Below are positions 15,605 to 21,833 of a stretch of DNA of 21,833 bases, in pieces. Origin of the DNA: an uncultured Porphyromonas sp. Lineage in GTDB: Bacteria > Bacteroidota > Bacteroidia > Bacteroidales > Porphyromonadaceae. A program made the translations under genes and the position numbers. The notes under the pieces are model-generated. The model was not told where the DNA came from and made no database searches. It worked only from the letters and a program-made list of their open reading frames with translations. Each line of letters opens with the position of its first letter. The stretch's first letter is position 1. The DNA is taken from assembly GCF_938046015.1 (NCBI RefSeq), contig NZ_CALIXW010000028.1, positions 1 through 21,833 of the forward strand, given 5' to 3'.

Positions 15605-16312
15605 ATGACCGTACCCTTCCTTCCTGGCGAGATCGAGCTGCTCCAGGCCATCAATGGCACGCATAGCCCCTTCTGGGACGCAGCCATGTGGCTGATCTCC
15701 AACTTCGCCGCGTGGATCTACCCAGGCTTCGCCCTACTCTTCTTCCTCTTCTGGCGCAAGCCCACGAGCGAGGCCCTACTTCTCCTGCTCTGTGTCGGAC
15801 TCTGCATCGCGCTGGGCGATCTGATGAGCTCGGGTATCGCGAAGCCCTTCTTCACCCGTCTCCGCCCCACACACAGCCCTTGGCTGCAGGAGGGGCTACA
15901 CTACGTCTACGGCTACCATGGAGGCAAGTACGGATTCTTCTCGGGACACTCGGCCAACTATACTTCGGTGGCTACGCTCCTTTGCCTCACCTTCCGCGAC
16001 CGCCGCTTCACCCTCGTCCTGGCTGTGCTCGTTGGCTGGGTCATCTACAGCCGCATGTACCTCGGGGCACACTTCCTCTCGGATTGTCTCGTAGGTATCG
16101 CTGTAGGGCTCCTGGTGGCGCAGCTCGTCTACCGCATCTACCTCTGGCTGCGTAGGCAGCTCCTCTCCACGGGCAAGCGCCAGCCTCAGGCGATCTACCG
16201 CTCAGGACTGGGCTACCTAAGTCTCGCGCTAGCGATGACCATCCCCCTGACGCTGACCATGGCGCTACAGGTGAGCCGCATCGTGCGGGATGCACTGGCA
16301 GCGGCGGTCTAA
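15605..16312 (+). CDS. PAP2-family membrane phosphatase
   Basis: Integral membrane phosphatase of 235 residues. The three PAP2 motifs are intact: KPFFTRLRP (KxxxxxxRP), FFSGHSANY (the SGH motif), and SRMYLGAHFLSD (SRxxxxxHxxxD). Membrane segments are evident around 25-48 (MWLISNFAAWIYPGFALLFF), 54-75, 130-150, 160-180 and 205-225. Family members dephosphorylate undecaprenyl pyrophosphate, phosphatidylglycerophosphate, or the lipid A 1- or 4'-phosphates; sequence alone does not choose. It lies 67 nt after dnaG in the same direction and ends before a strong hairpin, so it is probably the last gene of the topA operon or has a weak promoter of its own. Proximity to kdsB makes an envelope substrate plausible. 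Confidence 0.9.
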   Translation: MTVPFLPGEIELLQAINGTHSPFWDAAMWLISNFAAWIYPGFALLFFLFWRKPTSEALLLLLCVGLCIALGDLMSSGIAKPFFTRLRPTHSPWLQEGLHYVYGYHGGKYGFFSGHSANYTSVATLLCLTFRDRRFTLVLAVLVGWVIYSRMYLGAHFLSDCLVGIAVGLLVAQLVYRIYLWLRRQLLSTGKRQPQAIYRSGLGYLSLALAMTIPLTLTMALQVSRIVRDALAAAV

Positions 16313-16339
16313 AACACACATCCTCCCAAGCAATAAAGC

Positions 16340-16367
16340 GGGGCGACTACAGCGGTGTAGTCGCCCC
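16340..16367 (+). terminator. Terminator of the PAP2 gene, possibly bidirectional
   Basis: Perfect 11-bp stem GGGGCGACTAC-AGCGGT-GTAGTCGCCCC, 27 nt after the PAP2 stop, followed by ACTTCGTTTAG. On the other strand it is followed by GCTTTATTGC, so it may also stop minus-strand transcription. Confidence 0.75.
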
Positions 16368-16484
16368 ACTTCGTTTAGTGAGGCTCTGAGCGCTCCTCGG
16401 GTGCATAGATCAGTTGGACTGTACGCTGCTGGAGGAAGACTTAGCCTCGCCCAAGGAGACGGTCGCTGACTAGGCTGCTTCGCT

Positions 16485-16517
16485 TAGCTCAAGCCACTTA
16501 TAGAGTGGCTTGAGCTA
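16485..16517. repeat. Perfect 14-bp inverted repeat, 5-nt loop
   Basis: Arms TAGCTCAAGCCACT and AGTGGCTTGAGCTA around TATAG. It has no T run on either side (GGTAAAGC right; AGCGAAGC on the minus strand), so it is not a standard terminator. It lies 35 bp from the repeat array. Confidence 0.85.
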
Positions 16518-16551
16518 GGTAAAGCAAGCAGGCACCCTTAGGAGAGCTCAC

Positions 16552-16633
16552 TGAGAGATATCCCTCAGCCGCCTGACTGCTATCTCTCACGCCTCTCATG
16601 GACGTCCCTCAGCGTGCTCACTGATATCTCTCG
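16552..16633 (-). repeat. Four-unit tandem array of a 16-bp near-palindrome, 22-bp period (array B)
   Basis: Read on the minus strand, units start at 16633, 16611, 16589 and 16567, exactly 22 bp apart: CGAGAGATATCAGTGA, TGAGGGACGTCCATGA, TGAGAGATAGCAGTCA, TGAGGGATATCTCTCA. The 6-bp spacers are GC-rich and unlike each other. The same unit variants as in array A (GATAGCAGTCA, TCCAT(C/G)A) recur in a different order. It lies between convergent genes. Confidence 0.9.
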
Positions 16634-16655
16634 GGAGCCCTCCCCCATAAACGAA

Positions 16656-16690
16656 GCGCCCCGCTGGGGCTATATGCTCCAGCGGGGCGC
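16656..16690 (-). terminator. Terminator of the S46 peptidase gene
   Basis: Stem GCGCCCCGCTGG with CCAGCGGGGCGC (12 bp, extendable through a wobble pair to 15), 50 nt after the peptidase stop on the minus strand. The minus-strand tail is TTCGTTTATG, nearly the same tail as the plus-strand hairpin at 16340-16367. Confidence 0.75.
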
Positions 16691-16740
16691 CTAAAGGATG
16701 AGGAAGGCGGACTATCAATCCGTCAGCCCTCGGGGACAGC

Positions 16741-18888
16741 CTAGCGCAGGCTAAGCTCCTCGATGAGGCGGGGGCACTTACCCCACTTGTCGATCGTGAA
16801 GAGGACGTAGCGAATGTCTACGATGATCGTGCGCTGCAGCTGAGGCTCGAACTCGATATCACCGCTCATCGCATCCCAGTTGCCGTCGAAGGCAAGCCCG
16901 AAGACACGACCGTTCTTGTCGAAGACAGGGCTACCCGAGTTACCACCGGTGATATCGTTGTTGGAGATGAAGTTGACATGCAGCTCGCCGCTCTTATCCG
17001 CCCAGCGTCCCCAGTCCTTCTTCTTCAGCAGATCGAGGAAGGAGCTAGCGACCACATAGTCGGGATTAGCCGTATCGGCATTCTTCTCCAGAATACCACG
17101 AGGCGTGGTGAAGTAGTCGTACTCCGTAGCGTCTGCAGGCGAATAGGGCTTGATGGAGCCATAGCTGAGGCGCATCGTCGAGTTGGCATCGCTAGGCATG
17201 GGCTTCGAGGGATTCATCTGCTGACGGCCTGCGAAGTAGAGGCGATTGCCACGGCTGATGGCCTCATCGTAGCGGTTCAGCTCCTTGCCGAGTGGGAGGA
17301 TGATCTCACGCAGGCTCAGAGCGAGCTTGTAGGCAGGATCCTCTGCGAGGACGTGGGAGAAGTCCTCACGCTCGATCGCAGCGAGCACCTTGTCCTTGTA
17401 GGGGACGATGCTCTTGGCGAAGAGAGCCTTGGCATAGGCCTTAGTATCGCCCTTGTAGTCGCGGTCGATCTGGGCGAAGAGCGCAGCTACACGCTCAGAG
17501 CTGACGCGCTGACGCAGGATGTCGAGCATCGCGGGCAGGACACGCTCGTCAAGGCTGGGGACGTAGTTCTTGTACACATCCTCGATGCCGGCCTTGATCT
17601 TAGCACCATGCTCGGCCATATCCTTGTAGCGGATATCCTTGAGCCCGTAGGCAAGGGCTGCAACCTCCATACCGCTATAGGCCTCGGTGAGGTAGGTATA
17701 GTCACGCATCAATGCAGCCTGCCCCTTGTAGGCTTGCTCCATCTCCGAGAGCAGCCCCTGATAGACCTTGGTAGCCTTGCCGCCCTGGGCGACCCACTGG
17801 TTGAAGGCCTGCTCCTCGGCACGCTTAGCGCCGAGGACATCGAGCTTGACCAGGGCCTTGTTCATCCCGATGGAGTTCTTCCAGTAGTTGGAGCTGCGGG
17901 CGTACTTGGAGGCATACTTGATGCGGGTAGCCTGATCGGCCTGCATCGCAGCCCACCAGAGCTCCTGCTTGGCGCCACGCACCTCGATACGGGGAGCGTT
18001 CTGGTCCGCCATACGGTTCTGAATGGCGAAGGAGGGGATATAGCGACTCGTCGAGCCGGGGAAGCCGATGGTCATCGCATAGTCACCCTTCTGGTAGCCT
18101 TCGGTAGAGACCGTAGCGTGGTACTTAGGCTTGTAGGGGACGTTGTCCTTGCTGTAGTCAGCGGGCGCATTGTCCTTGCCAGCGTAGACGCGGAAGACGG
18201 AGAAGTCCCCCGTCTGGCGAGGCCACATCCAGTTGTCCGTATCACCGCCGAACTTACCTACCGACCCCGGAGGAGCGAAGACAAGGCGGATGTCGGTGAA
18301 GACGTCGTAGGTCAGCAGGTAGTACTTATTGTTGGCGTAGTAAGGGCGCACCTCGATGCGCTTGTGATCCGACTTGAGGCGACGCCCCTCAGCGATCTCC
18401 AGTGCGTCGCAGATCTTGCGGATCTGAGCTAGGCGGTCGAGCTCGTCCTTAGGCTTCTTGAGCTGAGCGAGGATCTCCTTGGTCACGTCCTTGATCGAGC
18501 TCAGGTAGCTGATGGTGAGGCCCTCGATGGGGAGCTCCTCGGAAAACTGCTGCGAGACGAAGCCGTCACGCAGGTAGTCGTGGTCGACGGCACTCACCGA
18601 CTGGATAGCGTCGAAGCCACAGTGGTGATTGGTGAAGACCAGCCCCTTATCCGAGACGGTGACCCCCGTACAGCCGCGTCCGAAGATGACGACAGAGTTA
18701 GCGACGCTGGGCTTATCCAGCGAATATAGGGAGTCGATGGGCAGACGGAAGCCAAGCTCCTTCATCTGCGCAATGTTCTCCTTCGTGAGCTCGTTGAGGA
18801 GCCACATCCCCTTGTCGGCACGTGCCTGTACGCCCAGCGAGAGCGCAGCGACACCGAGGACAAGAGCCTTGCGAAGTAGTTGCTTCAT
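16741..18888 (-). CDS. dpp7: S46 family dipeptidyl-peptidase, DPP7 type
   Basis: Periplasmic serine exopeptidase that removes dipeptides from the N-termini of oligopeptides. 715 residues, close to the 712 of P. gingivalis DPP7. An N-terminal signal peptide is clear: KQLLRK, then a hydrophobic run to about 19, with a likely cut after QARA. The chymotrypsin-like triad is His89 in FTNHHCGF, an Asp in the GDTDNWMWPRQTGDFS segment (216-229, probably Asp228), and Ser651 in TGGNSGSPV. Gly669 (LAFDGNW), 18 residues after the serine, is the residue that in the family separates DPP7 (Gly; hydrophobic P1) from DPP11 (Arg; acidic P1). It starts 50 nt after the M3 peptidase stop codon on the same strand, with no TAnnTTTG box between, so co-transcription is likely. 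Confidence 0.93.
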   Translation of the reverse strand: MKQLLRKALVLGVAALSLGVQARADKGMWLLNELTKENIAQMKELGFRLPIDSLYSLDKPSVANSVVIFGRGCTGVTVSDKGLVFTNHHCGFDAIQSVSAVDHDYLRDGFVSQQFSEELPIEGLTISYLSSIKDVTKEILAQLKKPKDELDRLAQIRKICDALEIAEGRRLKSDHKRIEVRPYYANNKYYLLTYDVFTDIRLVFAPPGSVGKFGGDTDNWMWPRQTGDFSVFRVYAGKDNAPADYSKDNVPYKPKYHATVSTEGYQKGDYAMTIGFPGSTSRYIPSFAIQNRMADQNAPRIEVRGAKQELWWAAMQADQATRIKYASKYARSSNYWKNSIGMNKALVKLDVLGAKRAEEQAFNQWVAQGGKATKVYQGLLSEMEQAYKGQAALMRDYTYLTEAYSGMEVAALAYGLKDIRYKDMAEHGAKIKAGIEDVYKNYVPSLDERVLPAMLDILRQRVSSERVAALFAQIDRDYKGDTKAYAKALFAKSIVPYKDKVLAAIEREDFSHVLAEDPAYKLALSLREIILPLGKELNRYDEAISRGNRLYFAGRQQMNPSKPMPSDANSTMRLSYGSIKPYSPADATEYDYFTTPRGILEKNADTANPDYVVASSFLDLLKKKDWGRWADKSGELHVNFISNNDITGGNSGSPVFDKNGRVFGLAFDGNWDAMSGDIEFEPQLQRTIIVDIRYVLFTIDKWGKCPRLIEELSLR

Positions 18889-18938
18889 TGGTTCATTATT
18901 ATAGGGTGATGGTGAATGTACGTATCGTCCGAGAGCGG

Positions 18939-20981
18939 CTAGGCCTCTAGCCCATCTCGGCGCAGGAGCGCTGCGATGCTCGCCTCCTTGCCTCTGAAGG
19001 CCTGATAAAGCACGGCAGCATCGCGCTTGTCGCCCTGGGAGAGAACCTCGCGACGGAAGCGCTCGGCCGTCTCCTGAGAGAAGATCCCTTCCTCCTGGAA
19101 GGCGGCGAAGGCATCGGCGTCAAGCACCTCAGCCCATTTGTAGCCGTAGTAGCCCGCGCTGTAGCCCCCCGAGAAGATGTGCCCGAAGGAGGTGCTCATC
19201 AGGCACGGAGCAGGCGCGGCTGGCAGTAGGACAGCCTTAGCCCAGGCCTCTTCCTCAAAGGCCTTCACGTCCAGCGTCTCGGGCAAGGCCTCCCTAATCC
19301 CATGCCAAGCGAGGTCAAGGTAGCCGAAGCTCAGCTGGCGGCAGGCAGCATAGCCCACGAGGAAGTGACGTGCACGCTCCATACGCTCTAAGAGCGCCTC
19401 GGGCAGCGCCTCTCCGCTCTGGTAGTGATAGGCGAAGCTCTCAAGCCAGCTACGCTCGTCGAGCCAGTTCTCCATCAGCTGGCTAGGCAGCTCGACGAAG
19501 TCACGGACGACGTTCGTCCCGCTCAGCAAGCGGTAGCGACAGGCCGCGAACATCCCGTGCAGCGCATGGCCGAACTCGTGGAGGAAGGTGCGCACCTCCC
19601 CGGGCGTCAGCAGCGCGGGGCGTTCTGCCGTAGGGGGCGTGAAGTTCATCACCAAGACGATGTGCGGACGATGGTCCTCGCCCGTAGCTTCATGATACTG
19701 TTCCTGCAGGTTGTTCATCCAGGCCCCACTCTGCTTGTCCTCCCGCGGGAAGAAGTCGGTGTACAGCAGCCCGAGGTACGAGCCATCGCGGTCATGCACC
19801 TCGTAGGTATGTACGTCGGGATGATAGACGGGGAGGTCCTTGCGCTCATGAAAGCTGATCCCATAGAGCCTTTGGGCAAGGCCGAAGACCGCCTCCGAGA
19901 CATGGGAGAGCTCGAAGTAAGGACGTAGCTCCTCCTCGTTCAGCTCATAGTAGGCTTGCTTATAGCGCTCCGCCCAATAGGCCCAGTCCCAGGGCTGTAG
20001 CGGGAGCGTCTGCCCCTGCTTCTGAGCAAAGGCAGCAACCTCCTCCAGCTCTCGTTCGGCTACGGGCTTATAGGCCACGAGCAGCTCGTCCAGCAGCCTA
20101 TAGACTGCTTCGGGAGAGCCTGCCATGCGCTTGGAGAGAACCTTATCAGCGTAGGACTGCGCGCCTAGGAGCTGGGCGTACTCGAGGCGGAGATTAGCCA
20201 GACGGCGAACGATGCCTCGGTTGTCATACTCATCGCCCTTGGCCCCCAGGCTCATCTTCGACAGATACATCTGCTCTCGGAGCTGGCGATCGGGGCAGTG
20301 CGCCATGAAGGGGAAGAAGCTCGGTGCCGCGAGCGTAAAGACCCAGCCCTCGAGCCCACGAGCTCGCGCCAGCTCGGCTGCAGCCTCGAGGCTAACGGCT
20401 GGCAGACCAGCCACCTGCTCGGGATCGGTGAGGTGTAGACTGTAGCGCTGCTGGTCCTTGAGGTTGTTCTGCCCAAAGCGTAGGCTCAGCTCGCTCAGCT
20501 CCTGCTTGACCTGACGGAGGCGCTCCTTTTTCTCCGGCTCTAGGGCGGCACCGCTCTCACTGAAGTACTCCCAGCTGCGCTGCAGCAGGCGTGCATCCTC
20601 CTCATCTAGGTCCAGCGACTCGCGCTGCTCCCAGAGCTGACGCACTCGGGCAAAGAGTGTCTCGGAGAGGAGGATATAGGAGGACAATTCGGAGAGCTCG
20701 GGCGTCAGCTCCTGGCTGATCTCCATCAGCTCGTCGCTCGCCTCGGCATGTAGGAGGTTATAGAAGATCCCCGAGACCCATTCGAGTTCGGCGCCACTAC
20801 GCTCCAGAGCAAGGATCGTATTGGCGAAGGTCGGCTCCTCCCTCTGGGCGATCAAGGCGTCGACCTCCGCACGCTTAGCCGCGATGGCATGGCGGAAGGC
20901 CTCTCGGAAGTCCCCCGCCTGTACCTGGTCGAAGGCATAGGCTCCATGCGGCAGGGTGCTGGACGAATAAATGCTATTCAT
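18939..20981 (-). CDS. dcp: M3 family metallopeptidase, peptidyl-dipeptidase Dcp type
   Basis: Zinc thermolysin-like peptidase, 680 residues, the size of E. coli Dcp, which releases C-terminal dipeptides. The zinc site is His468-Glu-x-x-His472 in FLHEFGHALHGMF with Glu497 (RDFVELPSQ) as the third ligand. The following LSGTNVVRDFVELPSQLMENW and the C-terminal FGHIFSGGYSAGYYGYKWAEVLDADAF (with Tyr residues for substrate binding) are typical of the Dcp/oligopeptidase A group. No signal peptide is seen, so it is probably cytoplasmic. Oligopeptidase A is the alternative, but the ENW and LSGT pattern favours Dcp. It follows fba on the same strand but is separated by a strong terminator; no clear promoter is visible in the remaining gap. 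Confidence 0.9.
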   Translation of the reverse strand: MNSIYSSSTLPHGAYAFDQVQAGDFREAFRHAIAAKRAEVDALIAQREEPTFANTILALERSGAELEWVSGIFYNLLHAEASDELMEISQELTPELSELSSYILLSETLFARVRQLWEQRESLDLDEEDARLLQRSWEYFSESGAALEPEKKERLRQVKQELSELSLRFGQNNLKDQQRYSLHLTDPEQVAGLPAVSLEAAAELARARGLEGWVFTLAAPSFFPFMAHCPDRQLREQMYLSKMSLGAKGDEYDNRGIVRRLANLRLEYAQLLGAQSYADKVLSKRMAGSPEAVYRLLDELLVAYKPVAERELEEVAAFAQKQGQTLPLQPWDWAYWAERYKQAYYELNEEELRPYFELSHVSEAVFGLAQRLYGISFHERKDLPVYHPDVHTYEVHDRDGSYLGLLYTDFFPREDKQSGAWMNNLQEQYHEATGEDHRPHIVLVMNFTPPTAERPALLTPGEVRTFLHEFGHALHGMFAACRYRLLSGTNVVRDFVELPSQLMENWLDERSWLESFAYHYQSGEALPEALLERMERARHFLVGYAACRQLSFGYLDLAWHGIREALPETLDVKAFEEEAWAKAVLLPAAPAPCLMSTSFGHIFSGGYSAGYYGYKWAEVLDADAFAAFQEEGIFSQETAERFRREVLSQGDKRDAAVLYQAFRGKEASIAALLRRDGLEA

Positions 20982-21000
20982 ACACTAGCGTAAAAAGACA

Positions 21001-21056
21001 AGAGGCTACCTGCCCTCGCTCCTCCGTATCGGGAGGAAGAACGGCAGGTAGCCTCT
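21001..21056 (-). terminator. Rho-independent terminator of fba
   Basis: Perfect 14-bp outer stem AGAGGCTACCTGCC (21001-21014) with GGCAGGTAGCCTCT (21043-21056) and an inner stem TCCTCC/GGAGGA (21020-21025 with 21032-21037). On the minus strand it is followed by TGTCTTTTTACG, a proper U tract. It lies 58 nt after the fba stop and 19 nt before the M3 peptidase start. Confidence 0.9.
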
Positions 21057-21114
21057 AGGCGCACGCAGCGAACCTTAGGCGGCAAGCCTAGAGGATCGGT
21101 CAGCGTGTGATTGA

Positions 21115-21833
21115 TTAGATACGGTCGTTCGAACCGAGGACGTTGAGCACCTTGTGCATGTACAGCTTCTTGAGCGAGTCACGAGCTGGGCCGAGATACT
21201 TGCGGGGGTCGAACTCAGCGGGGTTCGTAGCGAAGACCTTGCGGATAGCAGCGGTCATAGCCAGACGGCCGTCGGAGTCGATGTTGATCTTGCAGACAGC
21301 GCTCTTAGCAGCCTGACGGAGCTGCTCCTCGGGGATACCGACAGCATCCTTCAGCGCACCGCCGTACTGGTTGATCGTAGCGACTTCGTCCTGGGGCACG
21401 GAGCTGGAGCCGTGGAGCACGATGGGGAAGCCAGGGATCTGCTTCTCGATCTCAGCGAGGATGTCGAAGCGGAGGGGGGGAGGTACGAGGATGCCGTTAG
21501 CATCGCGCTTGCACTGCTCGGGCGTGAACTTGTTAGCCCCGTGCGAGGTACCGATCGAGATAGCGAGCGAGTCTACCCCCGTCTTGCTGACGAAGTCGAT
21601 CACTTCCTCGGGCTCGGTGTAGGTGTGGTGCTCAGCTACGACATCGTCTTCGATACCAGCCAGGACACCGAGCTCACCTTCTACCGTGACATCGTACTGG
21701 TGTGCGTAGTCTACGACAGACTTGGTCAGCGCTACGTTCTCGTCGTAGGGCAGGTGCGAGCCGTCGATCATCACAGAGGAGAAGCCCATCTCGATACAGC
21801 TCTTGCAGAGCTCGAGGCTATCACCGTGGTCGA
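21115..21833 (-). CDS. fba: Class II fructose-bisphosphate aldolase, 5' end outside window
   Basis: Zinc aldolase that splits fructose 1,6-bisphosphate into dihydroxyacetone phosphate and glyceraldehyde 3-phosphate, and runs in reverse in gluconeogenesis. The frame is open through the window edge: upstream of the internal Met codon at 21789 it reads DHGDSLELCKSCIE, the zinc-ligand region of the family. Further motifs: SSVMIDGSHLPYDENV, TVEGELGVLAG, SIGTSHGANKF (zinc His), GFPIVLHGSSSVP (zinc His), and CKINIDSDGRLA (phosphate binding). It ends KLYMHKVLNVLGSNDRI at a stop at 21117-21115. Roughly the first 80-90 residues are missing by comparison with a usual 330 residues. A strong terminator follows, so it is transcribed separately from the M3 peptidase. 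Confidence 0.96.
   Translation of the reverse strand, partial: DHGDSLELCKSCIEMGFSSVMIDGSHLPYDENVALTKSVVDYAHQYDVTVEGELGVLAGIEDDVVAEHHTYTEPEEVIDFVSKTGVDSLAISIGTSHGANKFTPEQCKRDANGILVPPPLRFDILAEIEKQIPGFPIVLHGSSSVPQDEVATINQYGGALKDAVGIPEEQLRQAAKSAVCKINIDSDGRLAMTAAIRKVFATNPAEFDPRKYLGPARDSLKKLYMHKVLNVLGSNDRI

Larger units (their letters stand above)
16313..16740. other. Convergent intergenic region rich in hairpins and repeats
   Basis: No gene is visible between the convergent PAP2 and S46 peptidase genes. In order it holds a terminator hairpin (16340-16367), an unassigned 14-bp perfect hairpin (16485-16517), a four-unit 22-bp repeat array (16552-16633) and a second terminator hairpin (16656-16690). 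The stretch 16380-16480 shows nothing recognisable. Confidence 0.7.

Noticed and set aside
16978..18432. 484-codon plus-strand open frame opposite the S46 peptidase
   Set aside because: It is the antisense shadow of a clearly conserved enzyme; long antisense frames are expected in GC-rich genes with this codon bias.

Overview
The window looks like a chromosomal segment from a GC-rich member of the Bacteroidales, most probably a Porphyromonas-type bacterium (inference; no marker RNA gene is present). The grounds are: a periplasmic S46 dipeptidyl-peptidase of DPP7 type, NspC of the carboxynorspermidine/carboxyspermidine route, a short class I NrdB, TopA with C-terminal repeats but no zinc-ribbon, promoters of the Bacteroidetes TAnnTTTG type, and the near absence of Shine-Dalgarno sequences. 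All protein-coding genes are intact except the two cut by the window edges, and no transposase, phage gene, tRNA, rRNA or CRISPR array was found.

Layout. 1-4625, all minus strand: nrdB (3' end outside the window), preceded by nspC with a 32-nt gap; then pyrD and pyrK, 3 nt apart; then a small XRE-type DNA-binding protein. Each of nspC, pyrK and the XRE gene has the same TATCTTTG box 26-34 nt before its start codon. 4626-5723 is a 1.1-kb gene-free stretch with inverted repeats and a four-unit, 22-bp-period repeat array. 5724-9193, plus strand: a tight cdd-ppk1-ppx operon (19-nt gap, then 8-nt overlap) closed by a hairpin. 9528-16312, plus strand: topA-truA-kdsB-dnaG with junctions of 1-nt overlap, 4 nt and 4 nt, followed 67 nt later by a PAP2 phosphatase and a strong hairpin. 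16313-16740 is a convergent intergenic region with three strong hairpins and a second four-unit 22-bp array in the opposite orientation. 16741-20981, minus strand: a DPP7-type S46 peptidase preceded by an M3 peptidyl-dipeptidase. 21115-21833, minus strand: class II fructose-bisphosphate aldolase (5' end outside), closed by a hairpin with a U tract.

Working together: cdd, pyrK, pyrD and nrdB serve pyrimidine and deoxynucleotide supply; ppk1 and ppx make and degrade inorganic polyphosphate; topA and dnaG serve DNA topology and replication priming; kdsB and possibly the PAP2 enzyme serve the lipopolysaccharide/undecaprenyl side of the envelope; the S46 and M3 peptidases break peptides to dipeptides, fitting a peptide-fermenting lifestyle.

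Most of the window is ordinary housekeeping. The signal the genes do not explain is the repeat family: eight 16-bp near-palindromic units in two arrays 11 kb apart, each at exactly 22-bp spacing, with shared unit variants in a different order.
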